Positions 45,809 to 58,458 of a stretch of 64,000 nt of DNA are shown here, piece by piece. Source of the DNA: Tragulus kanchil. Lineage: Eukaryota; Chordata; Mammalia; Artiodactyla; Tragulidae. Every line of letters starts with the position of its first letter. Position 1 is the first letter of the stretch. Made by a program: the position numbers and the translations under genes. The notes under the pieces were generated by a model that was not told the DNA's origin, did no database searches, and saw only the letters and a list, made by a program, of their open reading frames with translations. The stretch spans positions 253,701,330 to 253,765,329 of the forward strand of contig JAIOJX010000026.1 in the NCBI GenBank assembly GCA_022376925.1, written 5' to 3'.

Positions 45809-47909
45809 TGTGCAATCTGCATTTACTTTTGGTTATGTGATAAGCACCCGACTCCTAATCATTTTAATCACATCTTTTTTATGACCTCTTTGTTTAAAGT
45901 CAATATTTTAATTGGCATATATCAAGATCCAAACATATCTTGGATCAGAAATTTTGTTTAAACTGAGAAAAGGCCTAGATATGAGCATGGTGGCCTAATT
46001 TTAAAACGTCTGTGAAAAAAACAAAACTTTTAGAGATAATGAAACAGCCCTTAACAGGAAAAACGTAGTCACTAGCTCAAGAGACCTGTTTAGTGAAGAC
46101 ATGATACTAACCCATTTAAGAAATAGATACAGCCACCTCTACACCACTAGTTTGGGTGACACATATAAATTAAATTCACAGATATTTCTAAAATCACAAT
46201 CTAGTCAATACTTTCAGCCCATCCAGTACCAACAATTTCATCAACACTACTAAAACACAGAAACAATGGACATGAGTTTGATCTCTTTCTTCCCACTGTT
46301 CACCTGAAACCAACAAGCATTGAGGCAGATAGCAGGGAAAGAAAACAGCAGCAAATGGGTTAGAAAATAATCTATAACAGTGCCATCCATTATAATTTTC
46401 CATAATGATAAAAATGTTGTACATGTGTACTGTCCAATATGGTAGCTGACGAACAGTTGAAACCGAGCTAAGTGTTGACTGAGGAATTGAAGTTTTTATT
46501 TTAATTAACTTAAATTTAAATTGAAAGAGTCACACGTAACTAGTGGCTACCATTTTTAAGCACACAGGCCTATAATTTACTGGATCCCTGGAAAATGAAG
46601 AAATAAATGATTATACACGTATACTTTGGAGACACTGCAGGCTTGGTTCCAGATCACCACAATAAAATGAACGTTTCAGTATATATAAAAGTTATAATAT
46701 ATACTATGTTGTTGTTTAGCTAGTCAGTCACGTCCGACTCTTTTGTGACCCCTTGAACTGTAGCCTGCTAGGCTCTTCTGTCCACGGGATTCTCCAGGCA
46801 AGAATACTGAGTGGGTCACCATTTCCTTCTCCAATACTATACAGTAGTCTATGTAATGTGCAATCTGCATTTACTTTTGGTTATGTGATAAGCACGACTC
46901 TAATCATTTTAATCACATCTTTTTTATGACCTCTTTGTTTAAAGTCAATATTTTAATTGGCATATATCAAGATCCAAACATATCTTGGATCAGAAATTTT
47001 GTTTAAACTGAGAAAAGGCCTAGATATGAGCATGGTGGCCTAATTTTAAAACGTCTGTGAAAAAAACAAAACTTTTAGAGATAATGAAACAGCCCTTAAC
47101 AGGAAAAACGTAGTCACTAGCTCAAGAGACCTGTTTAGTGAAGACATGATACTAACCCATTTAAGAAATAGATACAGCCACCTCTACACCACTAGTTTGG
47201 GTGACACATATAAATTAAATTCACAGATATTTCTAAAATCACAATCTAGTCAATACTTTCAGCCCATCCAGTACCAACAATTTCATCAACACTACTAAAA
47301 CACAGAAACAATGGACATGAGTTTGATCTCTTTCTTCCCACTGTTCACCTGAAACCAACAAGCATTGAGGCAGATAGCAGGGAAAGAAAACAGCAGCAAA
47401 TGGGTTAGAAAATAATCTATAACAGTGCCATCCATTATAATTTTCCATAATGATAAAAATGTTGTACATGTGTACTGTCCAATATGGTAGCTGACGAACA
47501 GTTGAAACCGAGCTAAGTGTTGACTGAGGAATTGAAGTTTTTATTTTAATTAACTTAAATTTAAATTGAAAGAGTCACACGTAACTAGTGGCTACCATTT
47601 TTAAGCACACAGGCCTATAATTTACTGGATCCCTGGAAAATGAAGAAATAAATGATTATACACGTATACTTTGGAGACACTGCAGGCTTGGTTCCAGATC
47701 ACCACAATAAAATGAACGTTTCAGTATATATAAAAGTTATAATATATACTATGTTGTTGTTTAGCTAGTCAGTCACGTCCGACTCTTTTGTGACCCCTTG
47801 AACTGTAGCCTGCTAGGCTCTTCTGTCCACGGGATTCTCCAGGCAAGAATACTGAGTGGGTCACCATTTCCTTCTCCAATACTATACAGTAGTCTATGTA
47901 ATGTGCAAT
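45809..47909 (+). repeat. Tandem duplication 13, period 1,048 bp, 8-bp microhomology
   Basis: Copy A is 45809-46856 and copy B 46857-47909. TGTGCAAT stands at both edges and at the junction (46857-46864), with no filler. Copy B lacks three bases in C runs near its start (GCACCCGACTCC versus GCACGACTC). The junction falls inside the Tigger1 element, returning the sequence to DNA outside it. Confidence 0.97.
46708..46833 (-). mobile_element. Bov-tA fragment inside Tigger1 (copies at 47753-47878 and 48911-49036)
   Basis: GTTGTTGTTTAGCTAGTCAG, CACGTCCGACTCTTTTGTGA, TGTCCACGGGATTCTCCAGG and TCACCATTTCCTTCTCC identify the reversed Bov-tA 3' part. The target-site duplication ATACTAT flanks it at 46701-46707 and 46834-46840. 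All three copies share the same flanks, so there was one insertion event into Tigger1 and the rest is duplication. Confidence 0.93.
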
Positions 47910-50013
47910 GTTATTATGTCTAAAAAACCAGTCTACATACTTTATTTTAAAAACATTTCATTGCTAAAAAATGCTAACCATTATCTGAGCCTTTAATGAA
48001 TCATAATCTTTTTGCTGATGGAGGGTCTTCCTTGATGTTGATGGGTGCCGACTGATCAGGGCGGCGGTTGCTGGAGGCTGAGGTAGCTGTGGCAATTTTC
48101 TAAATTAAGACAATAATGAAGTTTGCCAAATCAGTTGGGCTTCCCTTTCACAAATGATTTCTCTGTAGTATGCAATGCGGTTTGATAGCATTCAACCCAC
48201 AGGGGAATTTCTTTAAAAATGGAGTCAACCCTCCCAAACCTTTTGTTGCTTTATCAACTAATAATATTCTAAAATCTTGCTGTCATGTCAACAATCTTTA
48301 TAGTATCTCCACCTAGAGTAGATTTCATCTCAAGAAACCATTTTCTTTGCTCATCCATAAGAAACAACTCCTCATCAATTAAAAGGTCCACTTCTTCTGG
48401 TTTTCTGGCTATTTCTACCACATCTGCAGTTACTTCCTCCACTGAGATCTTGAGTTTCTCCAAGTCATCCATGAGGGCTGGAATCAAATTTTTCAAACAC
48501 CCTGATACATGTTGGTATTTTGACCTCTTCCCATGAATCACAAATGTTCTTAATGGTTGCTAGCATGATGAATCCTCTGCAGAAGGTTTTCAAGTGACTT
48601 TACTCAGATCTACCAGAGGAATCAGGATGGCAGCTACAGTCTTACAGAATGTATTTCTTAAGTAGTAAGACTTGAAAGGCGAAATTACTCATTGATGCAT
48701 GGGTTGCAGAAAGAATGTTGTGCTAGCAGGCATGAAAACAACATTCACTTCATTGTACATCTCCATCAGAGCTCTTGGGTGACAGGGACATTGTCAATAA
48801 GTAGTACTTTTTGTTTTTGTTGGTCTCAACAGTGGGACATTGTAAAGTTTTCCAGATCACCACAATAAAATGAACGTTTCAGTATATATAAAAGTTATAA
48901 TATATACTATGTTGTTGTTTAGCTAGTCAGTCACGTCCGACTCTTTTGTGACCCCTTGAACTGTAGCCTGCTAGGCTCTTCTGTCCACGGGATTCTCCAG
49001 GCAAGAATACTGAGTGGGTCACCATTTCCTTCTCCAATACTATACAGTAGTCTATGTAATGTGCAATGTTATTATGTCTAAAAAACCAGTCTACATACTT
49101 TATTTTAAAAACATTTCATTGCTAAAAAATGCTAACCATTATCTGAGCCTTTAATGAATCATAATTTTTTTGCTGATGGAGGGTCTTCCTTGATGTTGAT
49201 GGGTGCCGACTGATCAGGGCGGCGGTTGCTGGAGGCTGAGGTAGCTGTGGCAATTTTCTAAATTAAGACAATAATGAAGTTTGCCAAATCAGTTGGGCTT
49301 CCCTTTCACAAATGATTTCTCTGTAGTATGCAATGCGGTTTGATAGCATTCAACCCACAGGGGAATTTCTTTAAAAATGGAGTCAACCCTCCCAAACCTT
49401 TTGTTGCTTTATCAACTAATAATATTCTAAAATCTTGCTGTCATGTCAACAATCTTTATAGTATCTCCACCTAGAGTAGATTTCATCTCAAGAAACCATT
49501 TTCTTTGCTCATCCATAAGAAACAACTCCTCATCAATTAAAAGGTCCACTTCTTCTGGTTTTCTGGCTATTTCTACCACATCTGCAGTTACTTCCTCCAC
49601 TGAGATCTTGAGTTTCTCCAAGTCATCCATGAGGGCTGGAATCAAATTTTTCAAACACCCTGATACATGTTGGTATTTTGACCTCTTCCCATGAATCACA
49701 AATGTTCTTAATGGTTGCTAGCATGATGAATCCTCTGCAGAAGGTTTTCAAGTGACTTTACTCAGATCTACCAGAGGAATCAGGATGGCAGCTACAGTCT
49801 TACAGAATGTATTTCTTAAGTAGTAAGACTTGAAAGGCGAAATTACTCATTGATGCATGGGTTGCAGAAAGAATGTTGTGCTAGCAGGCATGAAAACAAC
49901 ATTCACTTCATTGTACATCTCCATCAGAGCTCTTGGGTGACAGGGACATTGTCAATAAGTAGTACTATTTTGAAATGAGTCTTTTTTTCTAAGCAGTTGG
50001 TCTCAACAGTGGG
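47692..50013 (+). repeat. Tandem duplication 14, period 1,158 bp
   Basis: Copy A is 47692-48836 and copy B 48850-50013, with about 13 bases of filler (48837-48849). The last 30 bases of copy A have lost about 20 bases relative to copy B around the TAGTACT...GGTCTCAACAG stretch, and copy B agrees with the Tigger1 consensus there. Copy A is therefore the damaged version. Bases 47692-47909 are shared with duplication 13 and exist three times. Confidence 0.95.
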
Positions 50014-50790
50014 CTTAAAATATTCAGTAGACCATGCTGTAAACAGATGTGCTGTCATCCGGGCTTTGTTGTTCCATTTATAGAGCATATGGACAGTAGA
50101 TTTAGCATAATTCTTTGGCTAGGATTTTCAAAACGGGTAAATGAGCAGTGCTCTCAACTTAAAAATCACCAGCTGCATTAGCCCTTTGCAAGAGAGTCAG
50201 TCCATCTTTTGAAGCTCTGAAGCCAGGTACTGACTTCTCCTCTCTAGCTATGAAATCCTAGATGGCATCTGTTTCATGTACACTAAAAAATCTGTTTAGT
50301 GTAGCCATCTTCATTAATTATCTTAGCCAAATCTGTTTGTGACAACATTAGCATTTTCCACTCCACCTTGCACTTTGATGTTATCGAGGCAGCTTCAGCT
50401 TCTTTCCTTCAACCTCATGAACCAACCTCTGCTAGCTTCAAACTGTTCTTCAGTATCTTCCTCACCTGTCTCAGCCTTCAGGAATAGAAGATAACGAGCT
50501 TGCTCTGCACTCCTCTTTGGCTTAAGGGACTATTGTTGCTGCTCTGATCTTCAGCAGTAAGGGTGTTTGCCTTCTTACCAGCTACGTGTACACTGAAGTA
50601 GTACGTTGATTAATTTCCTTCAAGAGTTTTTCATTTACATTCACAACTTGGCTAACTGGCACAAGGAGGTCACTTTCACCCTCTCTTGGCTTAGACATGC
50701 CTTCCTCACTAAGCTTACTCATTTCCAGTTTCTGAATTAATGTTAGAGATGTGTGACACTTGCTCTCATTGAACACTCTGAGGTCACTGC
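49150..50790 (-). pseudogene. Tigger1 transposase relic (pogo-type, DDE family)
   Basis: This is the only stretch where the relic reads in natural order across copy B of duplication 14 into copy A of duplication 15. Near 50,582-50,776 the N-terminal helix-turn-helix region is visible (SLTLIQKLEMSKLSEEGMSK and SQVVNVNEKLLKEI). Near 49,427-49,699 a C-terminal part is visible (LMDDLEKLKISVEEVTADVV and LLIDEELFLMDEQRKWFLEM). Between them are frameshifts and stops, and the start codon is lost. Isolated pieces repeat at 48,269-48,541 and 51,663-51,857. It cannot make a transposase. Confidence 0.88.
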
Positions 50791-52418
50791 AGGGTTCTTA
50801 ATTGGCCTAATTTCAAAACTGTTTTCTCTCAGGAACAGGGAGGCCTGAGGAGAGGGAGAGAGACAAGGAGGAGCATGCTGGAGGAGCAGTCAGATCACAC
50901 ACACCACTAAGTTCGCCATCTCACACGGGCATGGGTCTTGCTGCCCCAAAACAATTACAATAGCAACATCAAAGATCACATGGCAGAGTCACTGTAACAA
51001 ATATAATAATAATAAAAGTTTGAAATATTGCAAGAATTACCCAAATGCGACAAAGAGACATGAAACAAGAAGAATGCCATTTGAAAAAACTGGCATGCTC
51101 ATTGCAAGGCTGCCACAAACCTTCAATTCCTAAAAGGCATAATATCTGCAGTGTGCAATAAAGCCAAGTGCAACAAAATGGTGTATGTCGGTATACCAAC
51201 GGTTACATGTGGCAACTACTCTATGGCCAGTAGGTATCTAGAATTATTTTTATCTTATAATTATATGACGATCTTTTAAAACCCTTATTAATATTGACCA
51301 TGAAAAGGATTTTTAACCATAGATAAGTGTAAAAGATCCTAGATGGCATCTGTTTCATGTACACTAAAAAATCTGTTTAGTGTAGCCATCTTCATTAATT
51401 ATCTTAGCCAAATCTGTTTGTGACAACATTAGCATTTTCCACTCCACCTTGCACTTTGATGTTATCGAGGCAGCTTCAGCTTCTTTCCTTCAACCTCATG
51501 AACCAACCTCTGCTAGCTTCAAACTGTTCTTCAGTATCTTCCTCACCTGTCTCAGCCTTCAGGAATAGAAGATAACGAGCTTGCTCTGCACTCCTCTTTG
51601 GCTTAAGGGACTATTGTTGCTGCTCTGATCTTCAGCAGTAAGGGTGTTTGCCTTCTTACCAGCTACGTGTACACTGAAGTAGTACGTTGATTAATTTCCT
51701 TCAAGAGTTTTTCATTTACATTCACAACTTGGCTAACTGGCACAAGGAGGTCACTTTCACCCTCTCTTGGCTTAGACATGCCTTCCTCACTAAGCTTACT
51801 CATTTCCAGTTTCTGAATTAATGTTAGAGATGTGTGACACTTGCTCTCATTGAACACTCTGAGGTCACTGCAGGGTTCTTAATTGGCCTAATTTCAAAAC
51901 TGTTTTCTCTCAGGAACAGGGAGGCCTGAGGAGAGGGAGAGAGACAAGGAGGAGCATGCTGGAGGAGCAGTCAGATCACACACACCACTAAGTTCGCCAT
52001 CTCACACGGGCATGGGTCTTGCTGCCCCAAAACAATTACAATAGCAACATCAAAGATCACATGGCAGAGTCACTGTAACAAATATAATAATAATAAAAGT
52101 TTGAAATATTGCAAGAATTACCCAAATGCGACAAAGAGACATGAAACAAGAAGAATGCCATTTGAAAAAACTGGCATGCTCATTGCAAGGCTGCCACAAA
52201 CCTTCAATTCCTAAAAGGCATAATATCTGCAGTGTGCAATAAAGCCAAGTGCAACAAAATGGTGTATGTCGGTATACCAACGGTTACATGTGGCAACTAC
52301 TCTATGGCCAGTAGGTATCTAGAATTATTTTTATCTTATAATTATATGACGATCTTTTAAAACCCTTATTAATATTGACCATGAAAAGGATTTTTAACCA
52401 TAGATAAGTGTAAAAGAT
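50255..52418 (+). repeat. Tandem duplication 15, period 1,081 bp
   Basis: Copy A is 50255-51335 and copy B 51336-52418, joined at a 2-base overlap. The copies look identical over almost their whole length. The unit covers the N-terminal transposase region and the outer end of Tigger1 plus about 140 bases beyond. Confidence 0.97.
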
Positions 52419-52939
52419 ACTGTCAAGGAAGGGCAGAAATGACATAATGTCAGGGCAGAAAAGACAAACTCAATCCTGATTCCTGTAGTTAAGCGTTCTG
52501 CCATGTTACCCAGCTTTTACAAGGAATTAAACATTTAAAAGGACTGGTATTTTGGCTGGGGCAGTTCAGCCTGACCCAAACTGTCTACATGACCAGAAGA
52601 GCCAAGCAGCAGGACAACAACAAAAAGTCTTGCTAACTCTTTCTGGAAATCACTGGGTTTATCTTAAGCTATTTCTGTGCTTTAACTAGATACTCTACTG
52701 AAAATACTCTCCAATGAGACCTGAGCCCTTGGGGGTGTGTACACACACACACGCACACACACACATTTTCTAAATTCAATTCCTTCTCATTTTTTGTATT
52801 GCAACACTTCTCTTATCCCCAGGTTCCATATCCTCTTTGTGGCACTGAATACTTCTATTCAGTTAAATCACACACTCTCTGAGAAAAGCAGTGTAGGAAT
52901 TATGTACCTAATTTTATAGATTAAGAAAAAGCCTTATAT
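52419..52939. other. Intergenic DNA with (CA)n run
   Basis: A CA microsatellite interrupted by CG lies at 52739-52765. Otherwise nothing recognised. Confidence 0.45.
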
Positions 52940-53470
52940 ATCTGGAGAAAACTCTAATTCAGAAAGATACATTCATTCCAATGTTCACTGTAGCACTATT
53001 TACAATAGCCAAGACACAGAAGCAATATAAATGCCTATCAACAGAGGAATGGATAAACAAGATGTGGTACATACATACATTGGATTATTACTCAGCCTAC
53101 AGAAAAACAGTAAAATAACACCATTTGCAGCAACATCGATAGACCTAGAGATTAGCACACTAAGTAAGTTGGACAGAGAGAGACAAATACATACGCTGTC
53201 ACTTACATGAACTTATTTACAGAACAGAAAGACGAACAGACACAGAAAACAAACTATGGTTACCAAAGCGGATAGTGGGGACAGGGAGAGGAAGAGACAA
53301 ATTAGGAGTCTGAGATTAACCGATACACACTTCTGTACATAAAACAGGTGAACTGTATACACAGGAAACTGTATTCAATATCCTATAACCTATAATGGAA
53401 AAGAATCTGAAAAAGAATATACACGTGAAGCTACTACAATATCGTAAATCAACTATACCTTAATTTTTTT
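52940..53470 (+). mobile_element. L1 3' region, 5'-truncated
   Basis: CACTGTAGCACTATTTACAATAGCC, AGAGGAATGGATAAACAAGATG, TGGATTATTACTCAGCCTAC, then CTGTATTCAATATCCTATAACC, ATGGAAAAGAATCTGAAAAAG and GTAAATCAACTATACCTTAAT give the L1 ORF2 end and 3' UTR in order. The distal part (53223-53470) is repeated at 54319-54566 by duplication 16. Confidence 0.9.
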
Positions 53471-55415
53471 AATGGTTAAAAAATGAGAAAAAACTGGGAT
53501 AAGACAACAAAAAGAAAAAGCCTTAAAGTTAAGTGACTTGCCAAAGGTGACCAGAACATCAATCTTCCCTTTCCTATTCCGTGGCTCTTTCTTCAGAATA
53601 CTTAGTACACAATAATCGTGCAATATATTTTATCGTCTAATAATTGTATTGCAACAGGAACAGATTTTTATACTCACCAAACCACAGATTAGTCTTTATA
53701 TTTGGGAAGATTTTTATATTAGAATTGCAGCCTTAGTTGTTCTTCTCAAAAAGATCACCTCTGGCTGTGAGACATAAACTACTCTTTGCAAGAAGTGGGA
53801 GAAAAAAAAAAAAAAGTGAGAGGAAAAACACGAAGAGTTATACGGTCTACTGAAGTACAGTAACAGGAAATCTAGAATTATTTTCTGATCCAGACTCAAT
53901 TGGACTTCTTTGTCCAAATTTCTGAAGAACCAAGAGTGCATTCACTACAGCATCCCGAGGTCTTAATTATAGTATGCAAATAAATGTTCTATCACATAGT
54001 CAAGTTATTGATAAATTGAGAAGGATGTAAGGTGGGGGAGGAGTTTCGATCAACATTATTGGGTTAATGGATAAAGTCATCTCTATGAAACAATCCATCA
54101 AGAAAGATTTCTTAACTTTCACTGCAGCAGTCCACCTTACTGGAACAAATAACATTGGCAATTTCTCTAAAACGGGCCCTTTGGCAGATAATCACCAAAC
54201 AGCCACCATCAATTCCTCACCTCCATGTACTCAAGTGCCAATCTATCTCAATTCCTCTGAAGTCTGGGCAATGTGGAGGACACGCTGCTCTGGGCAGTTA
54301 CTTAGGCCTTTGGCAGATAACAGAAAGACGAACAGACACAGAAAACAAACTATGGTTACCAAAGCGGATAGTGGGGACAGGGAGAGGAAGAGACAAATTA
54401 GGAGTCTGAGATTAACCGATACACACTTCTGTACATAAAACAGGTGAACTGTATACACAGGAAACTGTATTCAATATCCTATAACCTATAATGGAAAAGA
54501 ATCTGAAAAAGAATATACACGTGAAGCTACTACAATATCGTAAATCAACTATACCTTAATTTTTTTAATGGTTAAAAAATGAGAAAAAACTGGGATAAGA
54601 CAACAAAAAGAAAAAGCCTTAAAGTTAAGTGACTTGCCAAAGGTGACCAGAACATCAATCTTCCCTTTCCTATTCCGTGGCTCTTTCTTCAGAATACTTA
54701 GTACACAATAATCGTGCAATATATTTTATCGTCTAATAATTGTATTGCAACAGGAACAGATTTTTATACTCACCAAACCACAGATTAGTCTTTATATTTG
54801 GGAAGATTTTTATATTAGAATTGCAGCCTTAGTTGTTCTTCTCAAAAAGATCACCTCTGGCTGTGAGACATAAACTACTCTTTGCAAGAAGTGGGAGAAA
54901 AAAAAAAAAAAGTGAGAGGAAAAACACGAAGAGTTATACGGTCTACTGAAGTACAGTAACAGGAAATCTAGAATTATTTTCTGATCCAGACTCAATTGGA
55001 CTTCTTTGTCCAAATTTCTGAAGAACCAAGAGTGCATTCACTACAGCATCCCGAGGTCTTAATTATAGTATGCAAATAAATGTTCTATCACATAGTCAAG
55101 TTATTGATAAATTGAGAAGGATGTAAGGTGGGGGAGGAGTTTCGATCAACATTATTGGGTTAATGGATAAAGTCATCTCTATGAAACAATCCATCAAGAA
55201 AGATTTCTTAACTTTCACTGCAGCAGTCCACCTTACTGGAACAAATAACATTGGCAATTTCTCTAAAACGGGCCCTTTGGCAGATAATCACCAAACAGCC
55301 ACCATCAATTCCTCACCTCCATGTACTCAAGTGCCAATCTATCTCAATTCCTCTGAAGTCTGGGCAATGTGGAGGAGGCCACGCTGCTCTGGGCAGCTTC
55401 GACCTGTCCTTTGGG
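53223..55415 (+). repeat. Tandem duplication 16, period 1,096 bp
   Basis: Copy A is 53223 to about 54318 and copy B 54319 to about 55415. The end of copy A (from about 54280) degrades. It reads GAGGACACGCTG where copy B has GAGGAGGCCACGCTG, and the final 25 bases are only loosely alignable. Copy B continues cleanly into unique DNA. Confidence 0.94.
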
Positions 55416-56231
55416 AAGACAGCCACCATGTAAGTTAAGTCCACCTATCTTGAGACTACTGTCCCATGAGAACAGGCAAGCTAGTCAGGTAGAGAAGAAA
55501 GAATAAGAACAAAGCAAGAAGCACTCACTCCTAGAAAGCAAAGCCTTCACAACCTTTCAGCCCACTGGAGCCCGCAGCTGAATATGGTCCAATGATCCAC
55601 TTCAGCGGACAGCACGTGGTGCCACCAACTCTGTCCAAATCCCTGTGCCACAGAATCATGACAAAAAAATGCATCACGGTTGTCTTAAGTTGTGCCCTTT
55701 GGGGCTGATTTATGATGTTATCTCTTCCATATTTTATTACCAAACATGCTTCCTCTACTTTTAATTCTGAACAAAAGAAGTAACTTGGAAGTATGGTTGA
55801 CCATTTCAAATATGATGGAATAAGAGTATCTCTGAGGGTATTACTATCACTGAAAAGGCTTTGCCCAAACAGAAAGCTTATCCCTGAGGTTTCCTGCCAC
55901 ACTGGTCTCATGCTTACTGCCACCACTAAACAAAAAAGAAAGTAAAATAAAAATGGAGCTAATGGGGTAATAGGTTCCTGGGAAACTATAGCATACATTT
56001 TTACAATGATCTGAAAGAACATGTTTAGCACAAGAATTCTCAGCTACGGCCTTTCAACTGAAATTTGAAGGGTAATGAAGAAAAATAGCCCGATTAACTG
56101 AAATCAAGAAGCTGGGCTGTCCTGTCTTTGAAGTACATCCTAGAATTTCACTCCCCCACCACCACCAAATTTACTTCTTGCCTTTCCTTTTTTAACGTGA
56201 ATATTTAATTTGATGATGGGATAAGAACTTT
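55416..56231. other. Unique intergenic DNA, no gene seen
   Basis: A 166-codon minus-strand open frame (55531-56031) has no recognisable domain, signal peptide or splice context, and I treat it as chance. No known repeat recognised. Confidence 0.45.
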
Positions 56232-58458
56232 AAATCATTACACAACATAAGTAGATCAAGTGCTAAGTTTGCCCATTAATCTTGTTTCATTGTAGAAGAA
56301 TGCTTCATTTCCCAGGAATGAAATCATGCTGGGAAAATATTTTTAATAGGTAAAATAAACATGAATGACATGAAAAAAAACCCAACCCTGAGTAGCTAGT
56401 CCTCTGAAATGTTAAAGGGGACTCTCTTCAAGGTAAAACCTAGTTTAGTTTTCACAATCTACTTAGACTGAACCCTGAGTGATGTTAAAGGTAAAAAAAA
56501 ACTCACATAAAAATACAAGAGCATATTGGCAACTACCATCCTAAAGGCCATCATCCCAGACCTTCATGGTTACCCTCAGTGACACCTGACTTAGCTTCAA
56601 CACTGTCATCTTGGTTTTTTGTCTAGTTTGTGGCTCCCACCTCAGCCCTCCTAAAGGTCCTCTGAGGGAGGGACAGGTGCAAAGCATGGATTGTCTTCAT
56701 TTCTCTTGCAGTTGCTCCTAGTTTAGCACAATTAGCAAGAATGGTATATAGTCCATTATAAAGTGACAGATAATCCATAAAGCAAAGTCTACCTCATGCC
56801 TCAGTCAATCTGAAAAATTTTCAGTTCTGTCAGAAATGCCAACACTCCAATTCAGTCCTCACTAGACAGAATCTTCATCTTTCTATCAGCATGCACAGGA
56901 GTTACAGATGTTGAAACATGACTAATTTTGTAGCTGACAAATCAATCTTGAAATGTCTATAACCATACGAATACAGGAAGTCCATGAATATGATGGTTCC
57001 TCCTAAGTCCACCTCCCATGTGCTTGATGGACATTGTCTCGCAATATTTTTGCATCTTTAAAGTAGGGAAAATAAGAAGAATTCAAACTGTGAAAGGTAC
57101 AGGTATGAAGGAACAGTCACATCACATGCGATATGCATTTCTGTCATTCAGGAAAACTCAGAGGCACTGATTATTAAGGGACTCAATTGATACTTCCAGT
57201 TTTTCTAAAATAAATTACTTCTCCATTTAAGAGATTAATGAAAAAATTTCTCTAAACCAGTTTTCAAGAGCCTGACTCCAAAAATGCAGGAGAATCACCT
57301 TGTTCATACCAGTTTTACTCCTGTGATCAGCTGAGATTTTTGACAGGACCTTGTTTCAAATCATTACACAACATAAGTAGATCAAGTGCTAAGTTTGCCC
57401 ATTAATCTTGTTTCATTTCCCCAGGAATGAAATCATGCTGGGAAAATATTTTTAATAGGTAAAATAAACATGAATGACATGAAAAAAAACCCAACCCTGA
57501 GTAGCTAGTCCTCTGAAATGTTAAAGGGGACTCTCTTCAAGGTAAAACCTAGTTTAGTTTTCACAATCTACTTAGACTGAACCCTGAGTGATGTTAAAGG
57601 TAAAAAAAAACTCACATAAAAATACAAGAGCATATTGGCAACTACCATCCTAAAGGCCATCATCCCAGACCTTCATGGTTACCCTCAGTGACACCTGACT
57701 TAGCTTCAACACTGTCATCTTGGTTTTTTGTCTAGTTTGTGGCTCCCACCTCAGCCCTCCTAAAGGTCCTCTGAGGGAGGGACAGGTGCAAAGCATGGAT
57801 TGTCTTCATTTCTCTTGCAGTTGCTCCTAGTTTAGCACAATTAGCAAGAATGGTATATAGTCCATTATAAAGTGACAGATAATCCATAAAGCAAAGTCTA
57901 CCTCATGCCTCAGTCAATCTGAAAAATTTTCAGTTCTGTCAGAAATGCCAACACTCCAATTCAGTCCTCACTAGACAGAATCTTCATCTTTCTATCAGCA
58001 TGCACAGGAGTTACAGATGTTGAAACATGACTAATTTTGTAGCTGACAAATCAATCTTGAAATGTCTATAACCATACGAATACAGGAAGTCCATGAATAT
58101 GATGGTTCCTCCTAAGTCCACCTCCCATGTGCTTGATGGACATTGTCTCAATATTTTTGCATCTTTAAAGTAGGGAAAATAAGAAGAATTCAAACTGTGA
58201 AAGGTACAGGTATGAAGGAACAGTCACATCACATGCGATATGCATTTCTGTCATTCAGGAAAACTCAGAGGCACTGATTATTAAGGGACTCAATTGATAC
58301 TTCCAGTTTTTCTAAAATAAATTACTTCTCCATTTAAGAGATTAATGAAAAAATTTCTCTAAACCAGTTTTCAAGAGCCTGACTCCAAAAATGCAGGAGA
58401 ATCACCTTGTTCATACCAGTTTTACTCCTGTGATCAGCTGAGATTTTTGACAGGACCT
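56232..58458 (+). repeat. Tandem duplication 17, period about 1,126 bp
   Basis: Copy A is 56232-57351 and copy B 57358-58458, with a six-base filler TGTTTC. Copy B has lost about 17 bases near its start (CATTGTAGAAGAATGCTTCATTT reduced to CATTT, 57410-57425) and copy A has an extra CG in TGTCTCGCAAT. Contents not recognised. Confidence 0.95.

Larger units (their letters stand above)
46614..52276 (-). mobile_element. Tigger1 DNA transposon fossil, inflated by three duplications
   Basis: Terminal sequence at 46614 onward (copy from 47660) has the GCAGGCTTGGTTCCAGATCACCACAATAAA signature of the Tigger1 end. The opposite end near 51195 (copy 52276) has GTGCAATAAAGCCAAGTGCAAC followed by GTGTATGTCGGTATA. 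Between them lies the reversed transposase region. Duplications 13, 14 and 15 break and repeat it. Taking each segment once gives about 2.25 kb plus a 126-base SINE, close to the usual 2.4 kb, so the element is nearly full length. It is an ancient mariner/pogo-type element and long dead. Confidence 0.9.
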
